A DNA stretch of 64,000 bases from Arthrobacter oryzae (GTDB lineage Bacteria; Actinomycetota; Actinomycetes; Actinomycetales; Micrococcaceae). The stretch is from positions 310,001 through 374,000 of the forward strand of contig NZ_RBIR01000004.1 in assembly GCF_003634095.1 (NCBI RefSeq), written 5' to 3'. Below the pieces are notes generated by a model. That model was not told the DNA's origin and ran no database searches. It saw nothing but the letters and a program-made list of their open reading frames with translations. Below are positions 26,015 through 34,543 of the stretch, one piece after another. The translations under genes and the position numbers were made by a program. Position 1 is the first letter of the stretch. Every line of letters starts with the position of its first letter.

Positions 26015-26844
26015 CTTTCCTGATGGGTCCCGCCCTGCTGTTCTGCCCCGCCGACCGCCCTGAGCGGTACCAGAAAGCGTCGGAGCGCGCCGACACCGTG
26101 ATCGTGGACCTCGAGGACGCAGTCGCCCCGGCCGACAAACAGCGGGCCCGCGGCGCCATCCTCGCCCAGCTCGGCGCCACCGGCGACGTCCCGGAGCTGG
26201 ATCCGAGCCGCACCATCATCCGGGTCAACCCGGCAGGCACGGACGAGTTCGAGAAGGACCTGCACTGCCTCAAGCACACGCCCTACCGGCACATCATGCT
26301 GGCCAAGGCCGAGAACGCCGGCCAGCTCAAGGAGCTGGAGGGCTACAGCGTGATCGCCCTCTGCGAGACCGCTGCCGGCGTCCTCAACGCCGCCGCCATC
26401 GCCGCCGAACCCAACGTGGTGGCCCTGATGTGGGGTGCGGAGGACCTGCTGGCGTCCCTCGGCGGGACCTCCAGCCGGACCGAGAACGGCGACTACCGCG
26501 CCGTCGCGCTGCACGCCCGCTCCAGCGTGCTCCTGGCGGCCGGCGCCTTCGGCAAGGACGCGATCGACGCCGTCTACGTCAACATCCCGGACCTGGACGG
26601 GCTGGCACTCGAGGCCCGCGACGCCGTGGCATCCGGGTTCTCCGCCAAAGCCTGCATCCATCCAGGCCAGGTGGCCGTGGTCCGGGAGGCCTACGCGCCC
26701 ACGGAGGCCGACGTCGCCGCGGCCGCCGAGCTGCTAGACGCTGCCGCCGCCGCGGGCACCGGCGTGTTCGCGTTCAACGGCAAGATGATCGACGGACCCA
26801 TCCTCAAGCACGCCGAGGCCACGCTGCGCCGCGCGGGGCACTAG
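26011..26844 (+). CDS. CitE-like beta-hydroxyacyl-CoA lyase
   Basis: A 277-residue HpcH/HpaI-CitE TIM-barrel lyase. Metal and substrate residues are visible in LLFCPADRPERYQKA, VIVDLEDAV (about 31-39), RVNPAGT, ALCETAAGV and ALMWGAEDL. In M. tuberculosis the equivalent Rv2498c is reported to cleave (S)-citramalyl-CoA and (R)-HMG-CoA, linking itaconate dissimilation and leucine catabolism; here no HMGL-type lyase is in the operon, so the same role is inferred. ATG 26011 overlaps the MaoC stop and has GGGGAGA upstream; a longer frame back to 25948 is unlikely. The last 17 bases form the edge of the downstream 163-bp repeat array. Confidence 0.88.
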   Translation: MTFLMGPALLFCPADRPERYQKASERADTVIVDLEDAVAPADKQRARGAILAQLGATGDVPELDPSRTIIRVNPAGTDEFEKDLHCLKHTPYRHIMLAKAENAGQLKELEGYSVIALCETAAGVLNAAAIAAEPNVVALMWGAEDLLASLGGTSSRTENGDYRAVALHARSSVLLAAGAFGKDAIDAVYVNIPDLDGLALEARDAVASGFSAKACIHPGQVAVVREAYAPTEADVAAAAELLDAAAAAGTGVFAFNGKMIDGPILKHAEATLRRAGH

Positions 26845-27383
26845 CGCCGGGACGTTCTCGGCCGCGAGACACGTCGCTTCGCGGCTCCGAAGCGCGCCGA
26901 TTCGCCACGAATGGCCGGTTGACGGGCTTCAGTCCGGCCATCTGTGGCGAACGGACGCACGCCCGGGTGCTTAGCCGCGTTCCGGGACCGGCCGCGCGGG
27001 GCACTGGCGCCGGGCCCCTCCGGGCCGCGAGGCACGTCGATTCGCGGCTCCGAAGCGCGCCGATTCGCCACGAATGGCCGGTTGACGGACTTCAGTCCGG
27101 CCATCTGTGGCGAACGGACGCACGCCCGGGTGCTTAGCCGCGTTCCGGGACCGGCCGCGCGGGGCACTGGCGCCGGGCCCCTCCGGGCCGCGACGCACGT
27201 CGATTCGCGGCTCCGAAGCGCGCCGATTCGCCACGAATGGCCGGTTGACGGGCTTCAGTCCGGCCATCTGTGGCGAACGGACGCACGCCCGGGTGCTTAG
27301 CCGCGTTCCGGGACCGGCCGCGCGGGGCACTGGCGCCGGGCCCCTCCGGGCCGCGAGGCACGTCGATTCGAGGCTCCGAAGCG
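26828..27383. repeat. Tandem array of a 163-bp unit (about 3.4 copies)
   Basis: Units begin at 26828, 26991, 27154 and 27317 (each GCCGCGCGGGGCACT), an exact 163-bp period; the fourth stops near 27383. Units 2 and 3 differ at only about two positions by eye; unit 1 diverges mainly in its first 50 bp, and its first bases are the 3' end of the lyase gene. Because 163 is not a multiple of 3, a reading frame changes at every unit, so it is not a protein repeat. It fills the space between two convergent genes. Each unit contains an 18-bp-arm palindrome. Confidence 0.93.
26901..26951. repeat. Palindrome inside array unit 1 (repeated at 27064-27114 and 27227-27277)
   Basis: Arms TTCGCCACGAATGGCCGG (26901-26918) and CCGGCCATCTGTGGCGAA (26934-26951) pair over 18 positions with one 2-bp internal mismatch (GA opposite CT), around a 15-nt loop TTGACGGGCTTCAGT. 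Copies 2 and 3 keep the arms and the mismatch unchanged; the loop has G to A in copy 2. Confidence 0.9.
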
Positions 27384-27395
27384 ACGGGCCTCGGC

Positions 27396-28883
27396 TCAGT
27401 CCTCGGACGGCAGGCGCGAGGGCGGGATGACGACATAGAGCGGGGTCCGGATCCAACGCTGGCCCGTCGCCCGGAACTCGGCCCGGGTGGAGAAACGGTA
27501 GTGGTAGCTTCTGGCCCGCACCCAGCGCGGCGGTTCGCCGTCGAACGGGTCATGACGCAGCAGCCGCAGCATGGGCCGATCCGCCCTCAGGAGCTTGGCC
27601 AGAAACGCGTAAAACCACTCCTCGTGGACGGTGCGCAGCGGCAGGAACCACATCAACCAGTCAAGGCGCAGATGGTACGGGGCGAATTGGCGCGGAATCC
27701 GCCGGACGTCCCCCGGCTTGCCCTTGAAGCCATACTCCCGCCAGTCCGCGCCGTCCCAGGGCTCCGCGTCGAGGGTCCCCTCCACCACGATCTCGATCCG
27801 CTGCTTCGTCACGGTGCCGAAGGCGCCGTAGGTGTTCACCAGCTGCCAGCGGTTGAACGAGGCGTTCATCAGCTGCTGGCGGGACACGAGATTCTCGATG
27901 GGCCGGTAACTCAGCACCACGAGCAGCACGGTGGCGAGCGTGACCACCACGAGCCAGGGGACCGGCGCCTGACTGCCGGCTGATGCGTCGGTTCCCGCTC
28001 CTGCGGACGTGGCGCCCCAGTCGAGCGGGATCGCCGGAATCAGAGCGTGGGCCACGGGATCGCTGACCGCCGCGAAGGCCAGGACGATCGCCATCCAGTT
28101 GAGCCAGGCGAAATTTCCGCTGGCCACCAGCCAAAGCTGCGTGAAGATGATGATCCCGGCGGCCGCGCTGGCCAGGGGTTGGGGTGCAAAGAGGAAGAAC
28201 GGCACCACCAGTTGGGCGAAGTGGTTGCCCAGGACTTCGAGCCGGTGCCATGCCTTGGGGAGCAGATGGGCCTGCCGGCTCAGCGGCCCCGGCATCGGCT
28301 GGGTCTCGTGGTGGTAGTACAGGGCGGTGAGGTCCCGCCACTCCTGCCCGCCGCGGATCTTGATCAGGCCGGCGCCGAACTCCAGACGGAACACCAGCCA
28401 GACCAGCAGGATCAGGATGGTCCTGGGCGGGGGAGTCTGATCGGAGCCGAGGAAGGCCACCGTGAACCCGGCTTCCAGCAGCAGCATCTCCCAGCCGAAC
28501 CCGTAAAACGTCTGCCCGACGTTCACGACCGACATGTACAGCAGCCACAGGGTCAGGAACGCGAGCAGCGGAACCCACGGCGGCCCGAGCTGGGGAAGCC
28601 CGGCGGCGAGCGTGGCGGCAACAGCCATGCCTGCCCAGCAGACCGTCCGCAGCAGCCGGTCCGAGTAGCGCCAGCGGAACAGGCTGGGCCGGCCCAGCCT
28701 GTTGAACCCCTCGAGATATTCCGGCACGGGCAACAGGCCGCGCTCGCCGAGCAGCGCCGGGAACTGGTTGAGCGAGGAGAGGAAGGCCACGAAGTACAAG
28801 GTGGCGACGCTGCGCTGCAGCACCTGCCGTGCGAACTCGTACTCCGGCGCATCGAACCACGCGGTCCACTCCACGTTTTCCAC
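27396..28883 (-). CDS. Lipase maturation factor family membrane protein
   Basis: A 495-residue polytopic membrane protein resembling LMF1, which in animals folds dimeric lipases in the ER; bacterial homologues have no established role. About six hydrophobic segments occupy the first 330 residues. Typical stretches are [20 protein letters not shown] (about 36-55), [33 protein letters not shown] and [14 protein letters not shown]. The C-terminal part has the family's [16 protein letters not shown] and [17 protein letters not shown] segments. GTG 28883 was chosen because it starts just before the conserved domain; GTG 28874 is possible. No lipase gene is adjacent. It diverges from dxr. Confidence 0.85.
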   Translation of the reverse strand: MENVEWTAWFDAPEYEFARQVLQRSVATLYFVAFLSSLNQFPALLGERGLLPVPEYLEGFNRLGRPSLFRWRYSDRLLRTVCWAGMAVAATLAAGLPQLGPPWVPLLAFLTLWLLYMSVVNVGQTFYGFGWEMLLLEAGFTVAFLGSDQTPPPRTILILLVWLVFRLEFGAGLIKIRGGQEWRDLTALYYHHETQPMPGPLSRQAHLLPKAWHRLEVLGNHFAQLVVPFFLFAPQPLASAAAGIIIFTQLWLVASGNFAWLNWMAIVLAFAAVSDPVAHALIPAIPLDWGATSAGAGTDASAGSQAPVPWLVVVTLATVLLVVLSYRPIENLVSRQQLMNASFNRWQLVNTYGAFGTVTKQRIEIVVEGTLDAEPWDGADWREYGFKGKPGDVRRIPRQFAPYHLRLDWLMWFLPLRTVHEEWFYAFLAKLLRADRPMLRLLRHDPFDGEPPRWVRARSYHYRFSTRAEFRATGQRWIRTPLYVVIPPSRLPSED

Positions 28884-29026
28884 GTTACGCCTGCGATTCG
28901 CGGCGTCAACGTGCCGGCCCCTGGCGAACCACGCGGGCGAGGCGCCGGCGCTTCGCGGCGGTGCCTCGCCCTGAACTGCCGGGACATGCCAGCCCGAGCG
29001 GAACGCGGAGGCCGGCCGCCGTGCGG

Positions 29027-29032
29027 GATACT
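29027..29032 (+). promoter_or_regulatory. Candidate -10 box for leaderless dxr transcript
   Basis: GATACT ends 6 nt before the dxr ATG, the same geometry as several other genes here. The first base deviates from TANNNT and no -35 is seen. Confidence 0.4.
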
Positions 29033-29038
29033 GGAACC

Positions 29039-30223
29039 ATGCAGCCGCGCAAGATCGTCCTCCTCGGGTCCACCGGTTCCATCGGCACGCAGGCGATTGA
29101 CGTCGTCGACGGCGCCCCGCACCTTTTTGAGGTCGTCGCACTCAGCGCCGGCGGCGGCAACCTCGAACTCCTGGCCCGGCAAGCCGTGCATACCCGCGCC
29201 CAGGCCGTCGGCGTCGCCGCGGGGGACGCGTCCGCACTCCAGACCCTGATCGAGGACGCGGCCCGCGCCGCAGGACTCATCGGATACAGGCCGGAGCTCA
29301 TCACCGGCCCGGATGCCTCCACGAGGATCGCCGAAATCAGCGCCGACGTCGTCCTCAACGGCATCACCGGTTCGATCGGGCTCGCCCCCACCCTGGCCGC
29401 CCTCGGCTCCGGCGCCACCCTGGCCCTGGCCAACAAGGAGTCCCTGATCGTGGGCGGTGCCCTGGTCAAGGCCGCGGCCCGGGAAGGGCAGATCGTTCCC
29501 GTGGATTCGGAGCATTCGGCGATTGCCCAATGCCTGCGTTCCGGCTCCGCCGCCGAAGTGGACCGGCTGATCCTGACGGCGTCGGGCGGCCCGTTCCGCG
29601 GCAGGACCCGCGAGGAACTGCGCGACGTCTCGCCCCGGGAAGCCCTGGCCCACCCCACCTGGGACATGGGCCTCATGGTCACCACCAACTCCGCAAGCCT
29701 CGTCAACAAGGGCCTGGAGGTGATCGAGGCTCACCTGCTCTTCGACATCCCGCTGGAGAGGATCGACGTCGTGGTCCACCCGCAGTCCGTGGTGCATTCC
29801 ATGGTCCAGTTCGTTGACGGCTCCACGATCGCCCAGGCCTCGCCGCCGGACATGCGCCTGCCCATCGCCCTGGGCCTCGGCTGGCCGGACCGCGTGCCCG
29901 GATCCGCCCGGGCCTGCGACTGGACCAAGGCCACCAGCTGGACCTTCGAACCGCTCGACGTCGCGGCGTTCCCCGCCGTGGGCCTGGCCAAGGATGCGGC
30001 CCGGCAAGGCAGCACCTTCCCCGCGGTGTTCAACGCCGCGAACGAGGAAGCCGTGATGGCTTTCCACGCCGGGCAGATCCGGTTCACCGACATCGTCGAT
30101 ACCATCGAAGCTGTCCTCAGCGAACACACAGGGTCCTCCGGGCTGACGGTGGAGTCGGTATTGGATGCTGAAAGCTGGGCACGTGCCCGCACCCACGAAC
30201 GTTTAGCCGTCAAAAGCGCCTAG
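29039..30223 (+). CDS. dxr: 1-Deoxy-D-xylulose 5-phosphate reductoisomerase
   Basis: A 394-residue cytosolic enzyme of the MEP isoprenoid pathway (DXP to MEP, NADPH and divalent metal). The NADPH loop GSTGSIG is at residues 10-16; the metal/substrate region [12 protein letters not shown] is near 155-166, and [19 protein letters not shown] and [12 protein letters not shown] are conserved. ATG 29039 gives the usual N-terminus ([12 protein letters not shown]). There is no good Shine-Dalgarno, and a GATACT box 6 nt upstream suggests a leaderless mRNA. rip1 and ispG follow as in mycobacteria. Confidence 0.97.
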   Translation: MQPRKIVLLGSTGSIGTQAIDVVDGAPHLFEVVALSAGGGNLELLARQAVHTRAQAVGVAAGDASALQTLIEDAARAAGLIGYRPELITGPDASTRIAEISADVVLNGITGSIGLAPTLAALGSGATLALANKESLIVGGALVKAAAREGQIVPVDSEHSAIAQCLRSGSAAEVDRLILTASGGPFRGRTREELRDVSPREALAHPTWDMGLMVTTNSASLVNKGLEVIEAHLLFDIPLERIDVVVHPQSVVHSMVQFVDGSTIAQASPPDMRLPIALGLGWPDRVPGSARACDWTKATSWTFEPLDVAAFPAVGLAKDAARQGSTFPAVFNAANEEAVMAFHAGQIRFTDIVDTIEAVLSEHTGSSGLTVESVLDAESWARARTHERLAVKSA

Positions 30224-30242
30224 GAAGCAGCAGATCACGCAC

Positions 30243-31574
30243 ATGAGTCCCGTCCTCCTCTTTATTCTCGGTGTCGTCTTCGTGGCGATCGGCATCGCCG
30301 TGTCCATTGCCCTGCATGAAGTGGGGCATCTGCTGCCGGCCAAGCTGTTCAAGGTCCGCGTCACCAAGTACATGATCGGGTTCGGGCCCACGGTCTGGTC
30401 GAAGAAGCGGGGCGAAACGGAGTATGGCCTCAAGGCCATCCCGCTGGGCGGTTACGTGTCCATGATCGGGATGTACCCGCCGAACAAGGAAGACGGCACC
30501 GTCCGCCCGTCGAGCACCGGGATGTTCCAGTCGCTGGCATCGGACGCCCGGTCCCTGGCCCACGAGGAAATCGGTCCGGGCGACGAAAACCGGGTCTTCT
30601 ACCGGCTGCCGGTCTGGAAGAAGATCATCATCATGCTCGGCGGGCCCGCGATGAACCTGCTGATCGGCGTCGTGCTGACCGGGGTGCTCCTGATGGGATT
30701 CGGCATCGCCAGTCAGACCACCACCGTCGCCGAAGTCTCCAAATGCCAGGTCAAGGCGGGCGAGACCGTGGATCCGAATTCCGCCGCTTGCAAGCTCACC
30801 CCCGCGGCGTCCGCCGGCCTCAAACCGAACGACACGATCACCTCCTTCGACGGCAAGGCCGTCACCAGCTGGAACGAACTCACCGGCTGGATCCGCGCCT
30901 CGGCGGGCAAGCAGGTCAGCATCACCGTCCAGCGCAACGGCGCCCCGGTCGCCACCACCGTCACGCCAGTGCTCTCCGCCCGCCCGGTGATCGGTCCCGA
31001 CGGCCGCCAGACCAAGGGCGCCGACGGCAAGCTCCAGTACCAGGACGTCGGGTTCCTGGGCATCGGCGCCCAGACGGCCCTCGTGCCGCAGCCGGCGTCC
31101 TCCGTGCTGCCGATGGCGGGGGAGAACATCACGCAGGTGGCCGGCGTGATCGTGAACCTGCCGGACCGCGTGGCCGGCGTGGCCAAGGCCGCCTTCAGCG
31201 AGGAGCCCCGGGACCCCAACGGCCCCATCAGCGTGGTGGGTGTGGGCCGCGTGGCCGGGGAGGTGGCCGCCATGGAGCAGGTCCCGCTGCAGTCGCGCTT
31301 CGCGGCCCTGATCGGTCTGCTGGCCGGGCTCAACTTCGCCCTGGCCGTCTTCAACCTCGTTCCGCTGCTGCCGCTCGACGGCGGCCACGTGGCCGGCGCG
31401 CTGTATGAGGGCGCCCGCCGCCAGGTCGCCCGACTCCGCGGCCGCCCGGACCCCGGCGCCTTCGATATCGCCAAGCTGCTCCCGGTCACCTACGTGGTGG
31501 CGGTCCTGCTGATGGGCATGGGCGCCCTGCTGATCTACGCGGACATCGTCAAACCGGTAAACCTCTTCGGCTAG
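30243..31574 (+). CDS. rip1: Site-2 (intramembrane) zinc protease, Rip1/RseP family
   Basis: A 443-residue M50 protease that cleaves membrane-spanning anti-sigma factors and other substrates. The HExxH motif is HEVGH at residues 25-29 in the first membrane helix, followed by GFGPTVWSKKRGETEYGLKA; a PDZ domain spans about 180-290 (PAASAGLKPNDTITSFDGK); the second active-site motif NLVPLLPLDGGHV lies near 370-382. M. tuberculosis Rip1 (Rv2869c) has the same place between dxr and gcpE/ispG. Start ATG 30243 is 19 bp after dxr. Confidence 0.95.
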   Translation: MSPVLLFILGVVFVAIGIAVSIALHEVGHLLPAKLFKVRVTKYMIGFGPTVWSKKRGETEYGLKAIPLGGYVSMIGMYPPNKEDGTVRPSSTGMFQSLASDARSLAHEEIGPGDENRVFYRLPVWKKIIIMLGGPAMNLLIGVVLTGVLLMGFGIASQTTTVAEVSKCQVKAGETVDPNSAACKLTPAASAGLKPNDTITSFDGKAVTSWNELTGWIRASAGKQVSITVQRNGAPVATTVTPVLSARPVIGPDGRQTKGADGKLQYQDVGFLGIGAQTALVPQPASSVLPMAGENITQVAGVIVNLPDRVAGVAKAAFSEEPRDPNGPISVVGVGRVAGEVAAMEQVPLQSRFAALIGLLAGLNFALAVFNLVPLLPLDGGHVAGALYEGARRQVARLRGRPDPGAFDIAKLLPVTYVVAVLLMGMGALLIYADIVKPVNLFG

Positions 31575-31649
31575 CGGCGTCCCTGCTGCGGTGGTCCGGA
31601 CGGACGGCCCGTCGCAGCCCAATGCCGCTGAGATTGATTTATAAGCTTA

Positions 31650-31679
31650 TTTCAGCTGATTTTAAGTAATCAGTTGAAA
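31650..31679. promoter_or_regulatory. Operator-like inverted repeat in AT-rich promoter of the SatD-like gene
   Basis: TTTCAGCTGATT (31650-31661) and AATCAGTTGAAA (31668-31679) are 12-bp arms with one mismatch and a 6-bp spacer. It ends 4 bp before the -35 box. Extra TTGATT half-site-like copies lie nearby. The 31630-31700 stretch is strikingly AT-rich for this genome. Confidence 0.6.
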
Positions 31680-31683
31680 GTGG

Positions 31684-31712
31684 TTGATTATTAAAGATCA
31701 CCTCCCTAAGCT
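31684..31712 (+). promoter_or_regulatory. Promoter for a leaderless SatD-like mRNA
   Basis: TTGATT (31684-31689), 17-bp spacer, TAAGCT (31707-31712), then 6 nt to the ATG at 31719. This is the most complete promoter seen in the window. Confidence 0.65.
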
Positions 31713-31718
31713 GGGCTC

Positions 31719-32441
31719 ATGTACGTCATGACTATCGACCAGCGCGGCAGTACCGGCGACGTCGACAGGGTTCCCGGCCTCCTGAAGGAACTCCGCCCGC
31801 TGTCCACTTCGGGCCGCTTTGAGCGCTCGGTGGGGGACGAGGTCCAGGGAGTCGTGGAACGGCCCGACGAGGTGGTGGAGATTGCCTTGCACGCGCTGCG
31901 CAGCGGCCGCTGGTACGTCGGGATCGGGGTGGGGGAGGTGGACCAGCCGCTGCCTGCCAGCCCCCGGGAAGGTTCCGGCCCCGCCTTTGTGGCAGCCCGG
32001 GCCGCAGTTGAACGGGCCAAAGCCGCGGCCGCCCATGTGCCGCTCGCCGTGGTCGCCGGCAGCCCCGGCCGGGTGCGGGCCGCGGGCGGCGGAACCGGGG
32101 CTGCAGGAGCCGACGGGGCCGCGGCCTGCGCCAACGCGGAAGCCGTGCTGCGACTGATCGGCCGTCTGGTCCAGGACCGGACCGCGGCGCAGTGGAAGGT
32201 GGTGGATATGCTGCGCTCGGTGCGGCACGGACAGCCCGGCGCCCAGGGCGGCCACGGCAGCCAAAAGGTGGCTGCGCAGAAACTCGGAATCACGGAGCAA
32301 TCGGTGAGCCGCGCGCTGTTGCGGTCCGGCTGGCAGGAAGAATGGGCGGCAAGGCCGGCTGCCGCAGTGCTGCTGTCCTGCGCCGACCACGGCACAGAAA
32401 ACCACAGCACAACCCAGCACAGAACAGAAGGAGACCGGTGA
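31719..32441 (+). CDS. SatD-like DNA-binding protein
   Basis: A 240-residue protein starting MYVMTIDQRGSTGDVDRVPG, resembling the SatD family (an N-terminal alpha/beta domain often found with a small membrane-protein gene), and ending with a helix-turn-helix (KVAAQKLGITEQSVSRALLR, about 200-219). The middle is Ala/Gly-rich (about 105-135). It is probably a transcriptional regulator, perhaps of its own operon, as an operator-like palindrome lies upstream. It is inserted between rip1 and ispG, which are neighbours in mycobacteria. Its TGA overlaps the next GTG (GTGA). Family assignment is from the N-terminal motif and is moderately sure. Confidence 0.7.
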   Translation: MYVMTIDQRGSTGDVDRVPGLLKELRPLSTSGRFERSVGDEVQGVVERPDEVVEIALHALRSGRWYVGIGVGEVDQPLPASPREGSGPAFVAARAAVERAKAAAAHVPLAVVAGSPGRVRAAGGGTGAAGADGAAACANAEAVLRLIGRLVQDRTAAQWKVVDMLRSVRHGQPGAQGGHGSQKVAAQKLGITEQSVSRALLRSGWQEEWAARPAAAVLLSCADHGTENHSTTQHRTEGDR

Positions 32442-32962
32442 ACGCCCTCTGGATCACCCTGGCCATGCTCACAGCCGGCTTCGTCGGCTGGCCGGTCACG
32501 GCCCTCGTCTTCCGGCTCGCCCGGACCATCGACGACCGGGCTGATGCCGGTGCCGGTGCCGCCGGCGCGGCCACCGGCGGCACTCCTGCCGAGGATCCCG
32601 CCGCAGACTCCACCGCCGACGTCGAGAGCCCCCGGCCGGCAGCGGACGCCACGGCGGGTGCAGCGGACGCCGCCGCGGGTGCGTCAGATGCGGCGGTCGG
32701 GGACGAGGCGGCCGTCAGCAGCGCGCGCATCCTGCGAGGCGGCGCCATCATCGGCGTCCTGGAACGGTTTGCGGTGTGCCTGGCAGTCCTGGCCGGCCAG
32801 CCTGTCGCCATCGCCTATGTCGTGGCCATCAAGGGCCTGGGCCGCTTCGCGGAGTTGAAGGCCACCCCGGTCGCCGCCGAGCGTTTCATCATCGGGACCC
32901 TTACGTCCATGCTGTGGGCGGCCGGCGTCGCCGCACTGGCCAAGGTCCTCGTCTTCGGCTGA
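32438..32962 (+). CDS. Small membrane protein coupled to the SatD-like gene
   Basis: A 174-residue protein: an N-terminal membrane helix (about 3-25), an Ala/Asp-rich linker with repeated TAGAADAAAGASDAA-like units (about 32-90), and two or three further helices (IIGVLERFAVCLAVLAGQPV about 101-120; ERFIIGTLTSMLWAAGVAAL about 147-166). The ending IKGLGRFAELK...FIIGT is a motif I associate with membrane proteins beside SatD genes, function unknown. GTG 32438 overlaps the previous stop and has AAGGAG 4 nt upstream, so coupling is strong. Confidence 0.75.
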   Translation: MNALWITLAMLTAGFVGWPVTALVFRLARTIDDRADAGAGAAGAATGGTPAEDPAADSTADVESPRPAADATAGAADAAAGASDAAVGDEAAVSSARILRGGAIIGVLERFAVCLAVLAGQPVAIAYVVAIKGLGRFAELKATPVAAERFIIGTLTSMLWAAGVAALAKVLVFG

Positions 32963-33022
32963 CTGCGGCCCGGCCGGCTGTGTACCGGGCGGCCTCGGAT
33001 GGGAACCGGGCATACGGGGCGA

Positions 33023-33028
33023 TAGTGT
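33023..33028 (+). promoter_or_regulatory. -10 box for leaderless YciI-like gene
   Basis: TAGTGT followed by 6 nt and the ATG at 33035. Confidence 0.55.
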
Positions 33029-33034
33029 ATCCAT

Positions 33035-33328
33035 ATGACTGTTTTTGCTGTGGAGTACGTGTACGACGCCGATTCTTCCGAGGTCCGCAACGCCAGCCGC
33101 CCGGCGCACCGCGCGTGGACGGCGGAACTAGCCCGCGAAGGTGCACTGCTCGCAAGCGGCCCCTACGGCGACGGCGCAGGCGCGCTGCTCATCTTCAAGG
33201 CGGCCGATGAGGCGGCCCTGAACGAGCTCCTGCGGCAGGACCCCTTCGCAGCCGCCGGTGCAATCTCGGGCACGCGCACCACCGCGTGGGCTCCGGTGAC
33301 CGGTCTTCTGGCCGATCACGCCGCCTAA
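33035..33328 (+). CDS. YciI-family protein
   Basis: A 97-residue ferredoxin-like-fold protein of the YciI/YCII family. The conserved His (RPAHRAWTAEL, about 23-33) and Asp (SGPYGDGAGALLIF, about 43-56) that line the putative active site are present. Family members are small dimeric proteins, sometimes dehalogenase- or muconolactone-isomerase-like, with mostly unknown substrates. It has no Shine-Dalgarno but a TAGTGT box 6 nt before the ATG, so it is transcribed separately from the SatD pair. ispG follows 48 bp later. Confidence 0.88.
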   Translation: MTVFAVEYVYDADSSEVRNASRPAHRAWTAELAREGALLASGPYGDGAGALLIFKAADEAALNELLRQDPFAAAGAISGTRTTAWAPVTGLLADHAA

Positions 33329-33376
33329 CCCGTTCCGTCCGCACCTTCTTTACCTCAATACTAAAAGGGAGTCCAT

Positions 33377-34543
33377 GTGACCTCGGTCAGCCTGGGAATG
33401 CCGTCAGCACCGCCCCCCGTCCTTGCCCCCCGCCGGAAAACACGCCAGATCAAGGTGGGATCCGTCGGTGTCGGCTCGGACTCGCCCATCAGCGTCCAGT
33501 CCATGACCACGACGCCGACGACCGACATCAACGCCACGCTGCAGCAGATCGCGGAGCTCACGGCTTCCGGCTGCGACATTGTGCGCGTCGCGTGCCCCTC
33601 CGCGGATGACGCGGAGGCGCTGCCGATCATCGCCAAGAAGTCCCAGATCCCGGTGATCGCGGACATCCACTTCCAGCCGAAGTACGTCTTCGCCGCGATC
33701 GAGGCCGGCTGTGCCGCCGTCCGCGTGAACCCTGGCAACATCCGCAAATTCGATGACCAGGTCAAGGAAATCGCCCGGGCCGCCAAGGACCACGGCACCT
33801 CGATCCGGATCGGCGTCAACGCCGGCTCGCTGGAACCCGGCATCCTGAAGAAGTACGGCAAGGCCACCCCGGAAGCCCTGGTGGAATCCGCCGTCTGGGA
33901 GGCCTCGCTTTTCGAAGAGCACGGTTTCCACGACTTCAAGATTTCCGTCAAGCACAACGACCCCGTGATCATGGTCGCGGCCTATGAAATGCTCGCCGAA
34001 AAGGGCGACTGGCCGCTGCACCTCGGCGTCACGGAGGCCGGACCGGCCTTCCAGGGCACCATCAAGTCCGCGACGGCGTTCGGTGCCCTGCTCTCGCGCG
34101 GCATCGGCGACACCATCCGCGTTTCCCTCTCGGCCCCGCCGGTCGAGGAAATCAAGGTGGGCAACCAGATCCTGCAGTCGCTCAACCTGCGCCCCCGCAA
34201 GCTGGAAATCGTCTCCTGCCCGTCCTGCGGACGTGCCCAGGTGGACGTCTACACGCTGGCCGAGCAGGTCACGGCAGGCCTGGAAGGCATGGAGATCCCG
34301 CTGCGCGTGGCCGTCATGGGCTGCGTCGTCAACGGACCGGGCGAAGCCCGCGAAGCCGATCTCGGTGTCGCCTCGGGCAACGGCAAGGGACAGATTTTCG
34401 TTCGGGGCGAGGTCATCAAAACTGTCCCCGAGGATCAAATTGTTGAGACACTGATCGAAGAAGCCATGCGTATCGCGGAAGAGATGGGGGACGCCGATGG
34501 CGAAGATGCTCTCAAGGGTAGCCCCGTGGTTAGCGTCTCGTAG
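33377..34543 (+). CDS. ispG: 4-Hydroxy-3-methylbut-2-enyl diphosphate synthase (flavodoxin/ferredoxin)
   Basis: A 388-residue Fe-S enzyme of the MEP pathway making HMBPP from MEcPP. The N-terminal TIM barrel holds [20 protein letters not shown] and [17 protein letters not shown]; the 4Fe-4S cluster Cys are in [13 protein letters not shown] (about 276-288) and [16 protein letters not shown] (about 315-330). GTG 33377 has AAAAGGGAG 6 nt upstream. It pairs functionally with dxr 3 kb upstream. The 3' end overlaps the GNAT gene by 47 bp. Confidence 0.96.
   Translation: MTSVSLGMPSAPPPVLAPRRKTRQIKVGSVGVGSDSPISVQSMTTTPTTDINATLQQIAELTASGCDIVRVACPSADDAEALPIIAKKSQIPVIADIHFQPKYVFAAIEAGCAAVRVNPGNIRKFDDQVKEIARAAKDHGTSIRIGVNAGSLEPGILKKYGKATPEALVESAVWEASLFEEHGFHDFKISVKHNDPVIMVAAYEMLAEKGDWPLHLGVTEAGPAFQGTIKSATAFGALLSRGIGDTIRVSLSAPPVEEIKVGNQILQSLNLRPRKLEIVSCPSCGRAQVDVYTLAEQVTAGLEGMEIPLRVAVMGCVVNGPGEAREADLGVASGNGKGQIFVRGEVIKTVPEDQIVETLIEEAMRIAEEMGDADGEDALKGSPVVSVS

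Noticed and set aside
26828..27383. CRISPR array or integron attC cluster
   Set aside because: The repeats are contiguous and near-identical over the whole 163 bp, with no unique spacers, no cas genes and no integrase or cassette genes.
26944..27430. Open frames crossing the 163-bp array
   Set aside because: The unit length is 163, not a multiple of 3, so each frame shifts between units. The Arg/Gly-rich products match nothing and the frames exist on both strands.
31696..31705. GATCACCTCC, identical to part of the 16S rRNA 3' end (anti-Shine-Dalgarno)
   Set aside because: It lies in the spacer between the -35 and -10 boxes of the SatD-like promoter, so it would not be transcribed from that promoter; a chance 10-mer is the simpler view.
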